Below are positions 1-8,313 of a DNA stretch of 64,000 nt, one piece after another (position 1 is the stretch's first letter; every line of letters begins with the position of its first letter). Location of the stretch: NCBI RefSeq assembly GCF_029945885.1, contig NZ_JAQSDK010000026.1:110791-174790 (forward strand), in the 5' to 3' direction. Below the pieces are notes generated by a model. That model had not been told where the DNA came from and made no database searches. It worked only from the letters and a program-made list of their open reading frames with translations. Origin of the DNA: Brevundimonas sp. GTDB lineage: Bacteria > Pseudomonadota > Alphaproteobacteria > Caulobacterales > Caulobacteraceae. Position numbers and translations under genes: made by a program.

Positions 1-1
1 C

Positions 2-109
2 TCGCCGCAGGAATTCGTGATCGGCAGACAACTGATCGCCAGTCGAAAGGCCGTCGATGTCGAAAAGCTCGCAGACCCGGCGACAACCATGAAGGAGTTA
101 ACCGCCTGA
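2..109 (+). CDS. 3' end of an unidentified gene (partial)
   Basis: An open frame enters from the left edge and ends at TGA 107-109, giving a 35-residue tail that finishes KELTA. It is followed by a short gap and then the DUF2147 gene on the same strand. The frame has normal GC-rich codon use, but the piece is too short to assign a family and could be a chance open frame. No function is proposed. Confidence 0.3.
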   Translation, partial: SPQEFVIGRQLIASRKAVDVEKLADPATTMKELTA

Positions 110-207
110 TCCGGCGCCGGGTGGGACGCCGGAACCACGACTTCCGAAAATGTTCGGGTGTTACAAATCGCCTGAACGTTCCAACGATAACCAATGAGGA
201 AACGACC

Positions 208-630
208 ATGAAGACCAAGCTGATCCTCGCCGCAGCCCTCCTGGCCGGCGCGCTCGCCTCCCCGGCCATGGCCGGCGATCCCACCGGCCTGTGGCAGACG
301 CCGACCAACGGCAGCCAGGTGCGCATCGGCCGCTGCGGCCCGGCCCTGTGCGGCACGCTGGCGACCTCGAACAGCCTTCGCGCCGATCCGGATCTGCGCG
401 ATGCGCGCAACCGCGACGCCTCCCTGCGCGGCCGCGCCCTGCGCAACCTGCCGATGCTCAGCGGCTTCACCGGCGGCGGGACCGAATGGAGCGGGGGCTC
501 GATCTACAATCCGGAGGATGGCCGCATCTATCGCGGCACGATCACGATGGACGGCGACAACACCTTGCGCCTGCGCGGCTGCGTCGTGGCCCCTCTCTGC
601 CGCAGCCAGACCTGGACCCGGCTGCGCTGA
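208..630 (+). CDS. Exported DUF2147 family protein
   Basis: This encodes a 140-residue exported protein. The N-terminus MKTKLILAAALLAGALA... is a classic Sec signal peptide with likely cleavage after AMA (about residue 24). The mature part begins DPTGLWQTP and carries the GLW...G(x)I motif, a Cys pair (CGPALCGTL) and a C-terminal Cys pair (CVVAPLC), all typical of small periplasmic DUF2147 beta-barrel-like proteins. The ATG at 208 is preferred over an upstream in-frame start at 121 because it places the signal peptide at the N-terminus and has AGGAAA just upstream. The function of the family is unknown. A strong hairpin follows at 662-684. Confidence 0.8.
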   Translation: MKTKLILAAALLAGALASPAMAGDPTGLWQTPTNGSQVRIGRCGPALCGTLATSNSLRADPDLRDARNRDASLRGRALRNLPMLSGFTGGGTEWSGGSIYNPEDGRIYRGTITMDGDNTLRLRGCVVAPLCRSQTWTRLR

Positions 631-661
631 TCCGGGCCGTCGCGCGCGCCGCGCACGACCT

Positions 662-684
662 CCCCGCCCCTGTTTGGGGCGGGG
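662..684 (+). terminator. Strong GC hairpin after the DUF2147 gene
   Basis: CCCCGCCCC and GGGGCGGGG form a perfect 9-bp stem around the loop TGTTT, 32 bases after the DUF2147 stop. There is no clear T tract, so it may act as a stem-loop end or a weak intrinsic terminator. Confidence 0.5.
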
Positions 685-778
685 GGTTGAATTGCGTCGG
701 AAAGGCCGGCGATCGTGGCGCGGCCTTGTCGAGACACGCGAAGGCGGACAGGCGTCCGCGAAGGCCGGGGGCGATGGC

Positions 779-3517
779 ATGGATGACGACAAGATAGCCC
801 ATCCGTCCGGAGCCGGGGCGAGGCCCCCGGCGAGCGACCCTGGCCCTCGCCGGGGCGCGTCGCCCGCGGGATCGGTCGAGGACAGGCTCGCGCCTCTCGT
901 CTCGGGATGTCTCGCGCGTCCTCGCCTTTTCGCCGCCGGACACGAGACGACGCGTTGCCGTCTGCTGCGCGCCCCGAGGGGCTACGGCAAGAGCGTGGCC
1001 ATGGCCCAATGCTGGCTGGACCATCGTCGCGTCCACAGGGCGGCGGCCTGGGTTTCCATCAAGGAATGCCGCGGCGATCTGCGGATCGCCGCGGAACGCA
1101 TCGGCGAGCAACTTTCCCCGACCCGCGACGCCGTCGGTCGGGGCGCGCCGCCGGTCCCTGCCCGGAACCGGCCCTCCAGCCTGGATGAACTCGCCGATCG
1201 GCTCTGGGGGACCAAAGATAGATGGGCATCAAAGGTTCTCATCTGTTTCGACGATCTCGAGTTTGATCTGCATTCGATAGACCAGATCGAGGATTTTATG
1301 CTGGCGGCGCCGGACGAAGTGGAATTCATCGCGGCGACCTCGTCAGACACCGGCTTTGCGCGCATGAAAGCCCGACAAGAAATCCAGGAGTTGAGGGGCG
1401 ATGCGCTTGCCTTCTCGCTCGACGAAGCAAAAGCGGTCGCGTGCGGTTGGGAAAGGCCAGTCGTCTCGGAAGCTGAAATTCATTCGCTCTGGAAGCGCGC
1501 CCAAGGCTGGCCTGAAATCTTTTGCCTCTTGATGCGAGCGGCATCAGAAAGCCGATCCTCGCCCGACCGCCTTGTAGCGGACCGTGTCACAGGCAGCGAC
1601 ATTGATCTGGACAAATATTTCCGGCACATAATACTGAACTCACTCGCCGATGACGTCCTTGAGTTCTGTGTTTGCGCATCAATTCTTGGATCGGTATCGG
1701 CAGACTATTTCAACCATGTGTTCAGCCGGAACGATGGGGCTTACTATATCGACAAGCTTTCCGTCGAGCAGATGGTTTTGCGACCGCTGGACCGATCACA
1801 GACGGCGTATGAATTCCACCCGTTGCTTCGCGAATTTCTCGAGCACAGATTCTCGATAGGGCATCGCGGCTCGGAGCCGAACCTGTTCGCCCGCGCCGCC
1901 CAGTGGCAAAGACAAAACAGCAATGATCGCGAGAGCATCAGCCTTTCCTTGCGCGCGGGCGAGAAGGAATCGGCCGCTGAGATCGCATCCGAGAACATGA
2001 TGGATATTGCGCTGCGACAGGGCGAGATAGATCAAATCCAATTATGGCAAGGCGGTTTTTCCGCTGCTGTCGTTTCTGGCGCTCCGACAATCGCTCTCGG
2101 CCTGGCCTGGGCCCAGATTTTTAGTCACGACCACCAGCGGGCGGGCGGCCTGTTGGCCGATTTGCGTGCCGTTGACCTTGGCGATCTTGATCAACAAACC
2201 CGCCGCCAAATGGAGCGCTGGTGCGATCTCATCGCCGCCATTGGCGAGGCGACCGGCGACAATCCGACAGAAAGTCGGCGTCAGTGTGAAGCTTGGATGA
2301 AACTCTATGGCGACGCGGATCTCGTCTGCAAAGGCGCCATCCTCACATGTCTTTGCTTCATTGCGGCCAGCGAACACCGATTCGATGATCAACGGAGGTT
2401 GAGTGTAGAAGCAATGTCTGTAAACAGAATCGCCGATCATCGCTATGCGTTGGGTTGGCTTTATAGCGCTACAATTTTCTCGCATCTTTCCAAAGGTGAA
2501 ATTCACATCGGTGCTGATCTTCTCAAGATAGCCCATGCAGACGAAAATGCTCAGGTCAGTCGTACGCCGTTCTCTGTAAACCTCTTGAACACGCTAGAGT
2601 TAGAGCTCCAATACGAAGCAAACCAACTGGACGGCATCGAAACGCGCGTCGATGAGGTTCTCGGTTTCGTGCGACAGCACGGCATTGTTGATTTTACGTT
2701 TTCAGCTTATCGAACCGCCGCGGCCATCGCCCGCAAGAATGGTGATTTCGAAAGTGCAGTCGGTCTTCTCCAGGATGTGCGAGCTATAGCGGAAAAATTC
2801 GACTTCTCGCGGCTTGATGTCCTCGCGCGATTGGCGCTCGCGGATCTAATCGTTGTGGAGAGAGCGGAACAGGCGACCGCCATTTTACCGAACCGCAGCG
2901 ACCCTATCTTTCTCACGTCTCACGGTCCGTATCTGCGCGCGCGACAAACGTTGACCGAAGCTCGCATTGCGGCTCGACAGGGGAAGTTTCATCTTTCCAA
3001 CCGCCTTGCGAACGTCGCTTTAAACCATGCGCGCGGATCAGAATTAGGCAGACTCGAAATTGCAGCCCTACTGTGCACCGCCGTTGCTTGTGCGGGAACA
3101 GGAAGGGCCGCCCTCTCCGAACAACGCGCAGTCGATGCAATCGCTATTGCGCGCCGACTTGGGTGTTACCGCACACTCCTCGATGAGCGGTGGCACCTGG
3201 AGGCGTTTGGATCGATCTCGACGCCGCTGTTGAACCTAATTCCGACCGAGTCGGAATTAGTAGGTTGCCGCGAGCCCAGGCCGGGCGACCGTAACGTTCG
3301 TTCGCCAAGCGGCGAGACTTCTATTGTTCTCACAAGAAAAGAACTGGCAATGCTTCAAAGAATACGAGAAGGTCTCTCGAACCGGGAGATCGCGATCATT
3401 CATCGCATAAGCGAAGACACTGTAAAATGGCACATTAGGAATATATTTTCGAAGCTGAAAGTCAAGAACAGGGTTCAAGCGCTTCTAAAGGCTGAACAGA
3501 TCGGCATCCTGCGGTGA
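779..3517 (+). CDS. MalT-type LuxR family ATP-binding transcriptional regulator
   Basis: This is a 912-residue signal-transduction ATPase of the LAL/MalT class. A P-loop APRGYGKS lies at residues 65-72, and a Walker-B-like hydrophobic stretch ends in DD at about 158. A long helical, TPR-like sensor region follows. A LuxR HTH at about 851-905 contains LTRKELAML, GLSNREIA and the recognition-helix region EDTVKWHIRNIFSKL. The frame stays open upstream to 401, but that part overlaps the DUF2147 gene. ATG 779 starts just before the conserved region and is the best guess. Codon use from about 1.2 kb onward is visibly AT-richer than neighbouring chromosomal genes. The gene ends 17 bases before an IS5-family element. 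The inducer and targets are not evident, and acquisition by transfer is likely. Confidence 0.8.
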   Translation: MDDDKIAHPSGAGARPPASDPGPRRGASPAGSVEDRLAPLVSGCLARPRLFAAGHETTRCRLLRAPRGYGKSVAMAQCWLDHRRVHRAAAWVSIKECRGDLRIAAERIGEQLSPTRDAVGRGAPPVPARNRPSSLDELADRLWGTKDRWASKVLICFDDLEFDLHSIDQIEDFMLAAPDEVEFIAATSSDTGFARMKARQEIQELRGDALAFSLDEAKAVACGWERPVVSEAEIHSLWKRAQGWPEIFCLLMRAASESRSSPDRLVADRVTGSDIDLDKYFRHIILNSLADDVLEFCVCASILGSVSADYFNHVFSRNDGAYYIDKLSVEQMVLRPLDRSQTAYEFHPLLREFLEHRFSIGHRGSEPNLFARAAQWQRQNSNDRESISLSLRAGEKESAAEIASENMMDIALRQGEIDQIQLWQGGFSAAVVSGAPTIALGLAWAQIFSHDHQRAGGLLADLRAVDLGDLDQQTRRQMERWCDLIAAIGEATGDNPTESRRQCEAWMKLYGDADLVCKGAILTCLCFIAASEHRFDDQRRLSVEAMSVNRIADHRYALGWLYSATIFSHLSKGEIHIGADLLKIAHADENAQVSRTPFSVNLLNTLELELQYEANQLDGIETRVDEVLGFVRQHGIVDFTFSAYRTAAAIARKNGDFESAVGLLQDVRAIAEKFDFSRLDVLARLALADLIVVERAEQATAILPNRSDPIFLTSHGPYLRARQTLTEARIAARQGKFHLSNRLANVALNHARGSELGRLEIAALLCTAVACAGTGRAALSEQRAVDAIAIARRLGCYRTLLDERWHLEAFGSISTPLLNLIPTESELVGCREPRPGDRNVRSPSGETSIVLTRKELAMLQRIREGLSNREIAIIHRISEDTVKWHIRNIFSKLKVKNRVQALLKAEQIGILR

Positions 3518-3533
3518 ACATAATATTATTGTA

Positions 3534-4357
3534 GGTGGCGTGGACAAAGTGTCTGATCCGCAGTCGGATGGATGCGTCGAGGACGAAGCCGAGGAAGCTT
3601 TCGGCGGTCTTGTCGTATCGGGTTGCCAGTCGTCGGCTGTTTTTAGCTTTGAGAAGCAGCGCTCGACGAGGTTTCGCAGTCCGTAGATGTGGCCGTCGAT
3701 GACGGGCTGGACCTTTCGGTTTCGTTTGGCGGGGATGACGGCGGCGACGCCTCGGGCCGCCAGGTCGGCAAGGATGAAGTCGGCGTCGTATCCCTTGTCT
3801 GCGAGCAGGACACGGGGCTGGGGACCGGTCTGGTCCATGACCGGGGCATAGCCCTTCACATCGGAGACCTGCCCGCCGCTCAGCGTGACCGCGACAGGGA
3901 GGCCCAGAGCGTTGCTGCGGAGATGGATCTTGGTCGAGAAGCCGCCGCGCGAGCGGCCAAGACCCTGGTCCTGATCCCTTTTTTTAGCGCGCCGGCGGCG
4001 TGCTGATGGGCGCGAATGATGGTGGAATCTATCATCTGGACGCAGGCGTGACCTTCGCCGGTCTCGTTCAGTGCCTCCAGCATGACGTCCCGGATTCCCG
4101 CCTGCGTCCAGCGCCGGAACTGTCGATAGACCGAGTTCCATGTCCCGAAATGGCTGTGAAGATCACGCCATGCAGTCCCCGTCCGGGCGATCCACAACAC
4201 CCCGTCCAGCACCCGGCGATGGTCACGAGGCCGCCGCCCCCGCCTTGGCCCCGTCTCGACCACGAAAGGCTCAAAGAACGCCCACTCCGCATCCGACATC
4301 AAACCACGAACCAACGCTGCTCTCCGCAAAGAACAGCCTTGATGATGAGGACGCCCC
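3534..4357 (-). mobile_element. IS5-family (IS427-like) insertion sequence
   Basis: The limits are set by imperfect terminal repeats: GGTGGCGTGG at 3534 and, reading inward from the other end, GGGGCGTCC from 4357. The resulting length of about 824 bp matches this IS group. It carries one transposase split over two frames on the minus strand. No convincing target-site duplication is visible, so the ends may be off by a few bases. Confidence 0.6.
3540..4299 (-). pseudogene. IS5-family DDE transposase, two-frame and broken at the C-terminus
   Basis: The first frame starts at ATG 4299 (MSDAEWAFFEPF) and carries the first catalytic Asp in MIDSTIIRAHQH. The second frame carries the second Asp in LLADKGYDADFI and the Glu in NLVERCFSKLK. 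A run of seven T (3979-3985; A7 in the transcript, followed by GGG) sits exactly where the frame must slip by -1, as in programmed frameshifting known for IS427-type elements. A second break just after SKLK (about 3640-3650) is not expected. One A appears to be missing from a poly-A run, because restoring it would continue as SRRLATRYDKTAESFLGFVLD, the usual family C-terminus. The copy is therefore probably inactive, or there is a sequencing error in the homopolymer. Confidence 0.75.
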
Positions 4358-4420
4358 TGCACTGACCGGACGGAGCTATGATGCCGACCCGTCCCCAAAG
4401 CAGGAAGAGGAGCGTTTACG

Positions 4421-4841
4421 ATGACGATCACGACCATTGGATTGGATCTGGCGAAGAGCGTGTTTCAGGCGCACGGCGTCGATGAGAACGGCGCCACGAT
4501 GCTCGTGAAGCGGCTGCACCGTAAGCAGATGCTGCCGTTTTTCTCGAAGCTGTCACCCTGCCTGATCGGGGTAGAGGCGTGCGGCACGGCGCACTATTGG
4601 GCGCGTACGCTCGCCGCGATGGGGCACGAGGTTCGCCTGATCCCGCCGTCCTACGTGAAGGCCTATGTCCAGCGCGGCAAGAACGACGCGCTGGATGCCG
4701 AAGCGATCTGCGAAGCTGTCCAGCGGCCGACGATGCGGTTCGTGCCGGTCAAGACGGTGGAGCAACAGGGCATCCTCATGACCCATCGCGCCAGATCCCT
4801 GCTCGTGCGCCAGCGCACCATGCTCGCCAATGCCCTGCGCG
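4421..4841 (+). pseudogene. IS110-family transposase, N-terminal stub
   Basis: This stub keeps the DEDD/RuvC-like N-terminal domain of an IS110 transposase. Visible motifs are GLDLAKSVFQ (first Asp), GVEACGTAHYW (Glu) and KNDALDAEAICEAVQRP (the Asp pair). ATG 4421 is preceded by AGGAAGAGGAG, a strong ribosome site. Homology stops at NALR (about 4840), where the IS21-like end begins, and the frame then runs only a few codons further to a stop at 4873. The C-terminal transposase_20 domain is not found on the far side of the IS21 remnant, so it has been deleted. Confidence 0.8.
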
Positions 4842-4936
4842 TGTGGATCGGCGTGGAAAAGGGACCCCGTTAGCTGTGTGATCGGCGTCGAATAAGGACC
4901 CCTCATTCCTGATGTCTAACGGTGGTGGCTTGGCGG

Positions 4937-5421
4937 ATGTCAGGCGGCGAGTTCGGGATGTTGGTGTTGGAGACGGTGTTGAAGATCCGGCGCGAGTTTG
5001 CGTCAGGGAAGGCGATCAAGGCGATCGCGCGTGACCTTCGATTGTCGCGCAAGGTGGTGCGCAAGGCGATCCGGGAGCCGGATGCGGAGTTCGCCTATCG
5101 GCGGGCGGTGCAGCCGTTGCCGAGGCTGGCGCCGTTCCAGGTCAGGCTCGATGAACTGCTGGAAGAGGACGAGGCGCGCCCGCGGCGCGAGAAGCTGTGG
5201 ATGACGCGGGTTCATGACCTGCTGCTGCGCGAGGGGTTCGACGGATCGTACAACGCGGTCCGGCGCTAAGCGGCGGGCTGGCGGCTGAAGCGACGCCGGG
5301 GCGTGGCGGATGCACTGTCGTTCATCCCGCTGATGTTCCAGCCGGGCGGGGCCTACTAGTCGAATGGAGCCACGAGGACGTGGAGATCGCTGGCAAGCCG
5401 ATGCGGGTGAAGGTGGCACGC
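4937..5421 (+). pseudogene. istA: istA remnant (IS21 transposase)
   Basis: The N-terminal HTH part of IstA is recognisable (VLKIRREFASGKAIKAIARDL followed by SRKVVRKAIR). The frame stops at 5267-5269 after about 110 codons. Family-like sequence resumes in other frames as LSFIPLMFQPGGAY and GKPMRVKVA, so the gene has at least two frame or stop lesions. At about 5421 the sequence jumps directly into istB. The catalytic DDE core of IstA, usually several hundred residues, is gone. GTG 4922 is an alternative start. Confidence 0.7.
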
Positions 5422-5911
5422 CGGTCAACGAGGGGCTGGTGCGCTCGCTTCACAGCGGCGCCTTCCTGGCGAACCGGCGCAACATCGTGCTGGTCGGCGG
5501 CACGGGCACGGGCAAGACCCACCTGGCCACCGCCATCATCTCCAACGTCGTGCGCGCCGGGGCGCGTGGCCGCTACGTCAACACCGTCGACCTGGTAAAC
5601 CGCCTCAAGGAGGAGACCCGCCTCGGCAAGGCCGGTGCGCTGGCCGCCTACCTCTGCCGGCTCGACGTGTCGTCCTCGACGAGCTCGGCTACCTGCCGTT
5701 CGCCCGCTCGGGCGGACAGCTGCTGTTCCACCTGATCAGCAAGCTCTACGAGCGGACCTTGGTGGTCGACACGACCAACCTCGCCTTCGGCGAATGGCCG
5801 ACCGTGTTCGGCGATCCCAAGATGACCACGGCGCTGCTCGATCGCATCACCCACCACTGCGACATCGTCGAGACCGGCAACGACAGCTGGCGCTTCAAAC
5901 ACCGCAGCTGA
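5422..5911 (+). pseudogene. istB: istB remnant (IS21 helper ATPase)
   Basis: Encodes most of an IstB-type AAA+ ATPase: [15 protein letters not shown], Walker [12 protein letters not shown], then [14 protein letters not shown] one-base loss at about 5665 shifts the frame inside the Walker B region. Reading in the next frame gives [30 protein letters not shown] and the usual end [13 protein letters not shown] with stop at 5909-5911. The N-terminus is missing because of the istA-istB deletion junction. Not functional. Confidence 0.75.
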
Positions 5912-6074
5912 CCCCGCCAGAATGAACGCCAAGCGAGGGTTGAGCCTCGGGTCGGGCTACGCCCTCCCTACGCCCCAACCCTCGCAAGAGGGGCGCTTGT
6001 GACGTTCATGCCCAACCTCACAAGGGGGTCCCTATTGCACGCCGATAGGGGGGCCTTTTAGACGCCGATTGACA

Positions 6075-6668
6075 CACGAACGCCCGATCACGGTAGTAGA
6101 CGATCTTGCGGGCCCAGCCAGGCGGCAGCCCGGCCTTCAGCACGATGAGCCTGTCAGCGGGCGGCTGCATCAGCTCTTGCGGCAGCGTCAGGGCGCGGCG
6201 CTGGTCCGAGTCCGTCAGGCTGCGCCGCCCTGCGGCGAGACCGCTCGGCCGACTGCGGCTGCGAGCGCGATAGGTGTAATAGCCGAGCCGTTCGCTGAGG
6301 TCCTGGCCGACCTTCAACTCCTTTGGCGCGAAGACGACTTCGAGGCCGCAGTTGGTCAGAATCTCTTCGGTGACACCGGGACCGTAGAGCGCGCGGAGCT
6401 GGGCAGGGCTCTGGATCACCGGCAGCAGCCGCAGGCCGTAGCCCGCGGCCCAGGCGAAGGCGTGGGCCAGGACAGGGGCCGGGCCCAGTCGCGCGAACTC
6501 GTCCAGCAGAACCAGCACGAGCCGATCCGACGGACCGGGGAGGGTTCGGCTGCTCAGATCGACGAGTTGCTGGAACAGCAGCCCATAGAGGGGCGCGACA
6601 CGCAGCATATTGTCCGGCGTTGCTCCGAGATATCTTGAGAAGGTCTGCGCCAAATTGCGGATGCGCAC
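6075..6668 (-). pseudogene. Fragment of a VirD4/TraG-type conjugative coupling protein
   Basis: The minus-strand frame encodes the C-terminal part of a type IV coupling ATPase. It shows YLGATPDNMLRVAPLYGLLFQQLVDL, a Walker-B-like LVLLDEFARLG, an IQSPAQLRALYG segment, and the late motif PPGWARKIVYYRDRAF. The N-terminal membrane and Walker A portions are absent upstream, and the C-terminus runs into the IS21 terminal repeat at 6074, which supplies the last 15 or so residues of the open frame. It is a relic of a conjugative or integrative element that once occupied this site next to tRNA-Lys. Confidence 0.75.
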
Positions 6669-6868
6669 TCGGATAGAAGCGGTCGCGGCCGCCGTCCGCG
6701 ACGGACTGATCGATCCGGCTTGAGAAGGGGGCGGGCTAGGAACTTCTGCGATGAAGCCCGGCGTTTCGCCGCCGATCGCCGTCGACGCTGTCGCGCCCCC
6801 CCGGCTCCTATCGTTCCCGGAACCCGCCGCCTCTGATCACATACAGCGTATCGTGGATCAGCGAGTCG

Positions 6869-7114
6869 CTACGGGGGGTAGGAGCGGGGGGAGGCGGGGT
6901 GTGTACCCGAGTTCGGATCTGAGGTTGATGCGCGGAGCCCTCTGTCGGCCCAAGTGCAGAGATCATCCAAGTCGTACACCACTCGCCCGCCGAGCTTTCG
7001 GTACACAGGTCCGGTCCCATAGGTTCTGTGTTTCTCGAGGGTTCGACTTGAGAGGCCGAGATATTCCCCTGCCTGTGGGGTCCGTAGAAACCGCTGACCA
7101 ACACGTCCGCTCAC
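6869..7114 (-). CDS. Excisionase/AlpA-like helix-turn-helix protein
   Basis: An 81-residue protein. Residues 8-60 match the MerR-like HTH_17 fold used by excisionases and AlpA regulators (FLRTPQAGEYLGLSSRTLEKHR, then RVVYDLDDLCTWAD). The start is GTG at 7114, chosen because GGAGG lies 6 bases upstream. The Pro/Ser-rich tail is likely disordered. Its position about 240 bp from the 3' end of tRNA-Lys, beside a conjugation-gene relic, suggests it was the recombination-directionality factor or regulator of an integrated element. No integrase gene is visible. It may still be expressed. Confidence 0.65.
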   Translation of the reverse strand: MSGRVGQRFLRTPQAGEYLGLSSRTLEKHRTYGTGPVYRKLGGRVVYDLDDLCTWADRGLRASTSDPNSGTHPASPRSYPP

Positions 7115-7262
7115 AGCGAACCTCCGTCTCCGTTTGGCCGATCATCCTCCCAGCCGACCGTCCGGGCGACCCGGTTGGCTCGCACCGCGAAGTGACGGGT
7201 CGGGTCGCTTGTTCACGAAGAAGTCACCGGCGGATTGCGGTACAAAAACGCCGCCGAATGCA

Positions 7263-7301
7263 CCGTTCTAAATACCGTTCTAAACGGCCAAGCTAGAACG
7301 G
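7263..7301. repeat. Three copies of CCGTTCTA near the tRNA-Lys 3' end
   Basis: CCGTTCTAA occurs at 7263-7271 and again at 7275-7283, exactly 12 bases apart, and the inverted copy TAGAACGG lies at 7294-7301. The set sits between the excisionase-like gene and the 3' end of tRNA-Lys, where integrase arm sites or excisionase sites would be expected. It could equally be an operator for the HTH protein. Function inferred only. Confidence 0.4.
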
Positions 7302-7349
7302 AAGCGTGCTCTACCGCGCTACTAACTTATTGATTTTAAAGCGGGACGA

Positions 7350-7425
<76 letters not shown>

Positions 7426-7618
7426 GAACCAATCGTCAGACGCCCATGGAAGGGGCGTTCTGTTGCCGCCGGAAGTGTCTGGACAGGTCCGGACGGAGGG
7501 CGGCCGTACTAAGGGTTAGACACCTACAGTGCAAGTATGGATTTCTCCTGAACGCGCGTCGGCCTACCCTCGGTTCGGGAATCAGGGACCCTGTCGGGTG
7601 CCCGTGGAGGCGGCGGTT

Positions 7619-7972
7619 ATGGCGAGGCGCGATCTGTCAGGGGCGGTCGATTTCGGGGTGCTGGAACGCATGACCGGTGGTGACGACGGCATCAGCGAGG
7701 AGGTGCTGGGGTTGTTCACCCAGCAGGCGTCGATGTGGTCGCCGATGCTGGACGTGCGCGAGGACGGCTGGCGTGACGGGGTGCATACGATCCGGGGCGC
7801 GGCGGCCGGGATCGGGGCCGGGGCCCTGGCCGAGGCCTGCGCGATGGCCGAGGCCTCGGAGAAGGCCGGGGCTCCGCCCTTGCTGAACCGGGTCCGCGAT
7901 GCCCTGGACGTGGCCCTGGCCGATGTGGCGGCATACCGGCACGAATTGATGCTGCGGTCGCTGAAAGGTTAG
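7619..7972 (+). CDS. Hpt (histidine phosphotransfer) domain protein
   Basis: A 117-residue all-helical protein. The phosphotransfer signature HTIRGAAAGIGA corresponds to the HxLKGxxxxxG motif of Hpt domains, with the His as predicted phospho-acceptor, preceded by a helix ending REDGWRDGV. It would shuttle phosphate between a hybrid kinase and a response regulator in the cytoplasm. ATG 7619 is chosen because GGAGG lies 9 bases upstream; the frame is open further upstream but without a better site. It converges on the chorismate mutase gene, overlapping its stop by 4 bases. The partner kinase is not adjacent. Confidence 0.75.
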   Translation: MARRDLSGAVDFGVLERMTGGDDGISEEVLGLFTQQASMWSPMLDVREDGWRDGVHTIRGAAAGIGAGALAEACAMAEASEKAGAPPLLNRVRDALDVALADVAAYRHELMLRSLKG

Positions 7973-8313
7973 GTCCGGGTCCGGTCCCAGACGCCCAGTT
8001 CATGGGCGATGCAGCGGTCGATCAGGGTGCGCCAGACCGGTTCGGCTATGGCCGGCGACAGGCCTGAGCGGCCGGCCTCGGTCAGGACCTTGGCCACCAC
8101 ATCCTCGATGCGGGCGTCGTCATGGACCACGTCACGGCTGGGCTTGATGCGGGCGGCGGCGTGCATATAGCGCTGGCGTTCGGCCAGCAGGGTGACGAGG
8201 GCGCGATCGAGCGCGTCGACGCCCTGACGGACCTCGGCCATGGAGGCGCAGGCTTCCGGCGCGGTGCGCGGATCGATCGTGACGCTATCCGACAAAGGCG
8301 CGCTCCAGCACAT
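7969..8313 (-). CDS. Chorismate mutase (AroQ type)
   Basis: A 114-residue helical protein. It matches AroQ-class chorismate mutases in helix 1 (MAEVRQGVDALDRALVTLLAERQRYM), the middle helix with KPSRDVVHDDARIEDVV, and the C-terminal SPAIAEPVWRTLIDRCIAHE. The family converts chorismate to prephenate in Phe/Tyr synthesis. The start at 8313 overlaps the end of the upstream ferredoxin reductase by 29 bases, so the two are probably co-transcribed and translationally coupled. A shorter start (TTG about 8296) is possible. Confidence 0.85.
   Translation of the reverse strand: MCWSAPLSDSVTIDPRTAPEACASMAEVRQGVDALDRALVTLLAERQRYMHAAARIKPSRDVVHDDARIEDVVAKVLTEAGRSGLSPAIAEPVWRTLIDRCIAHELGVWDRTRT

Larger units (their letters stand above)
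4842..6074 (+). mobile_element. Degenerate, internally deleted IS21-family element
   Basis: Both ends carry related inverted sequences: TGTGGATCGGCG... at 4842 and, read inward from 6074, TGTCAATCGGCG.... Each end has a second inner copy of the ATCGGCG...GGACCCC unit (left about 4881-4905, right about 6020-6050), the multi-copy transposase-binding layout seen in IS21. Between them lie remnants of istA and istB. The left end cuts an IS110 transposase and the right end cuts a TraG/VirD4 gene. No clear target duplication is seen, which fits a later deletion or rearrangement. Confidence 0.75.

Noticed and set aside
6661..6723. Short plus-strand frame MRTRIEAVAAAVRDGLIDPA before the excisionase-like gene
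   Set aside because: Only 20 codons with no start context; it may be the tail of a deleted gene but cannot be supported.
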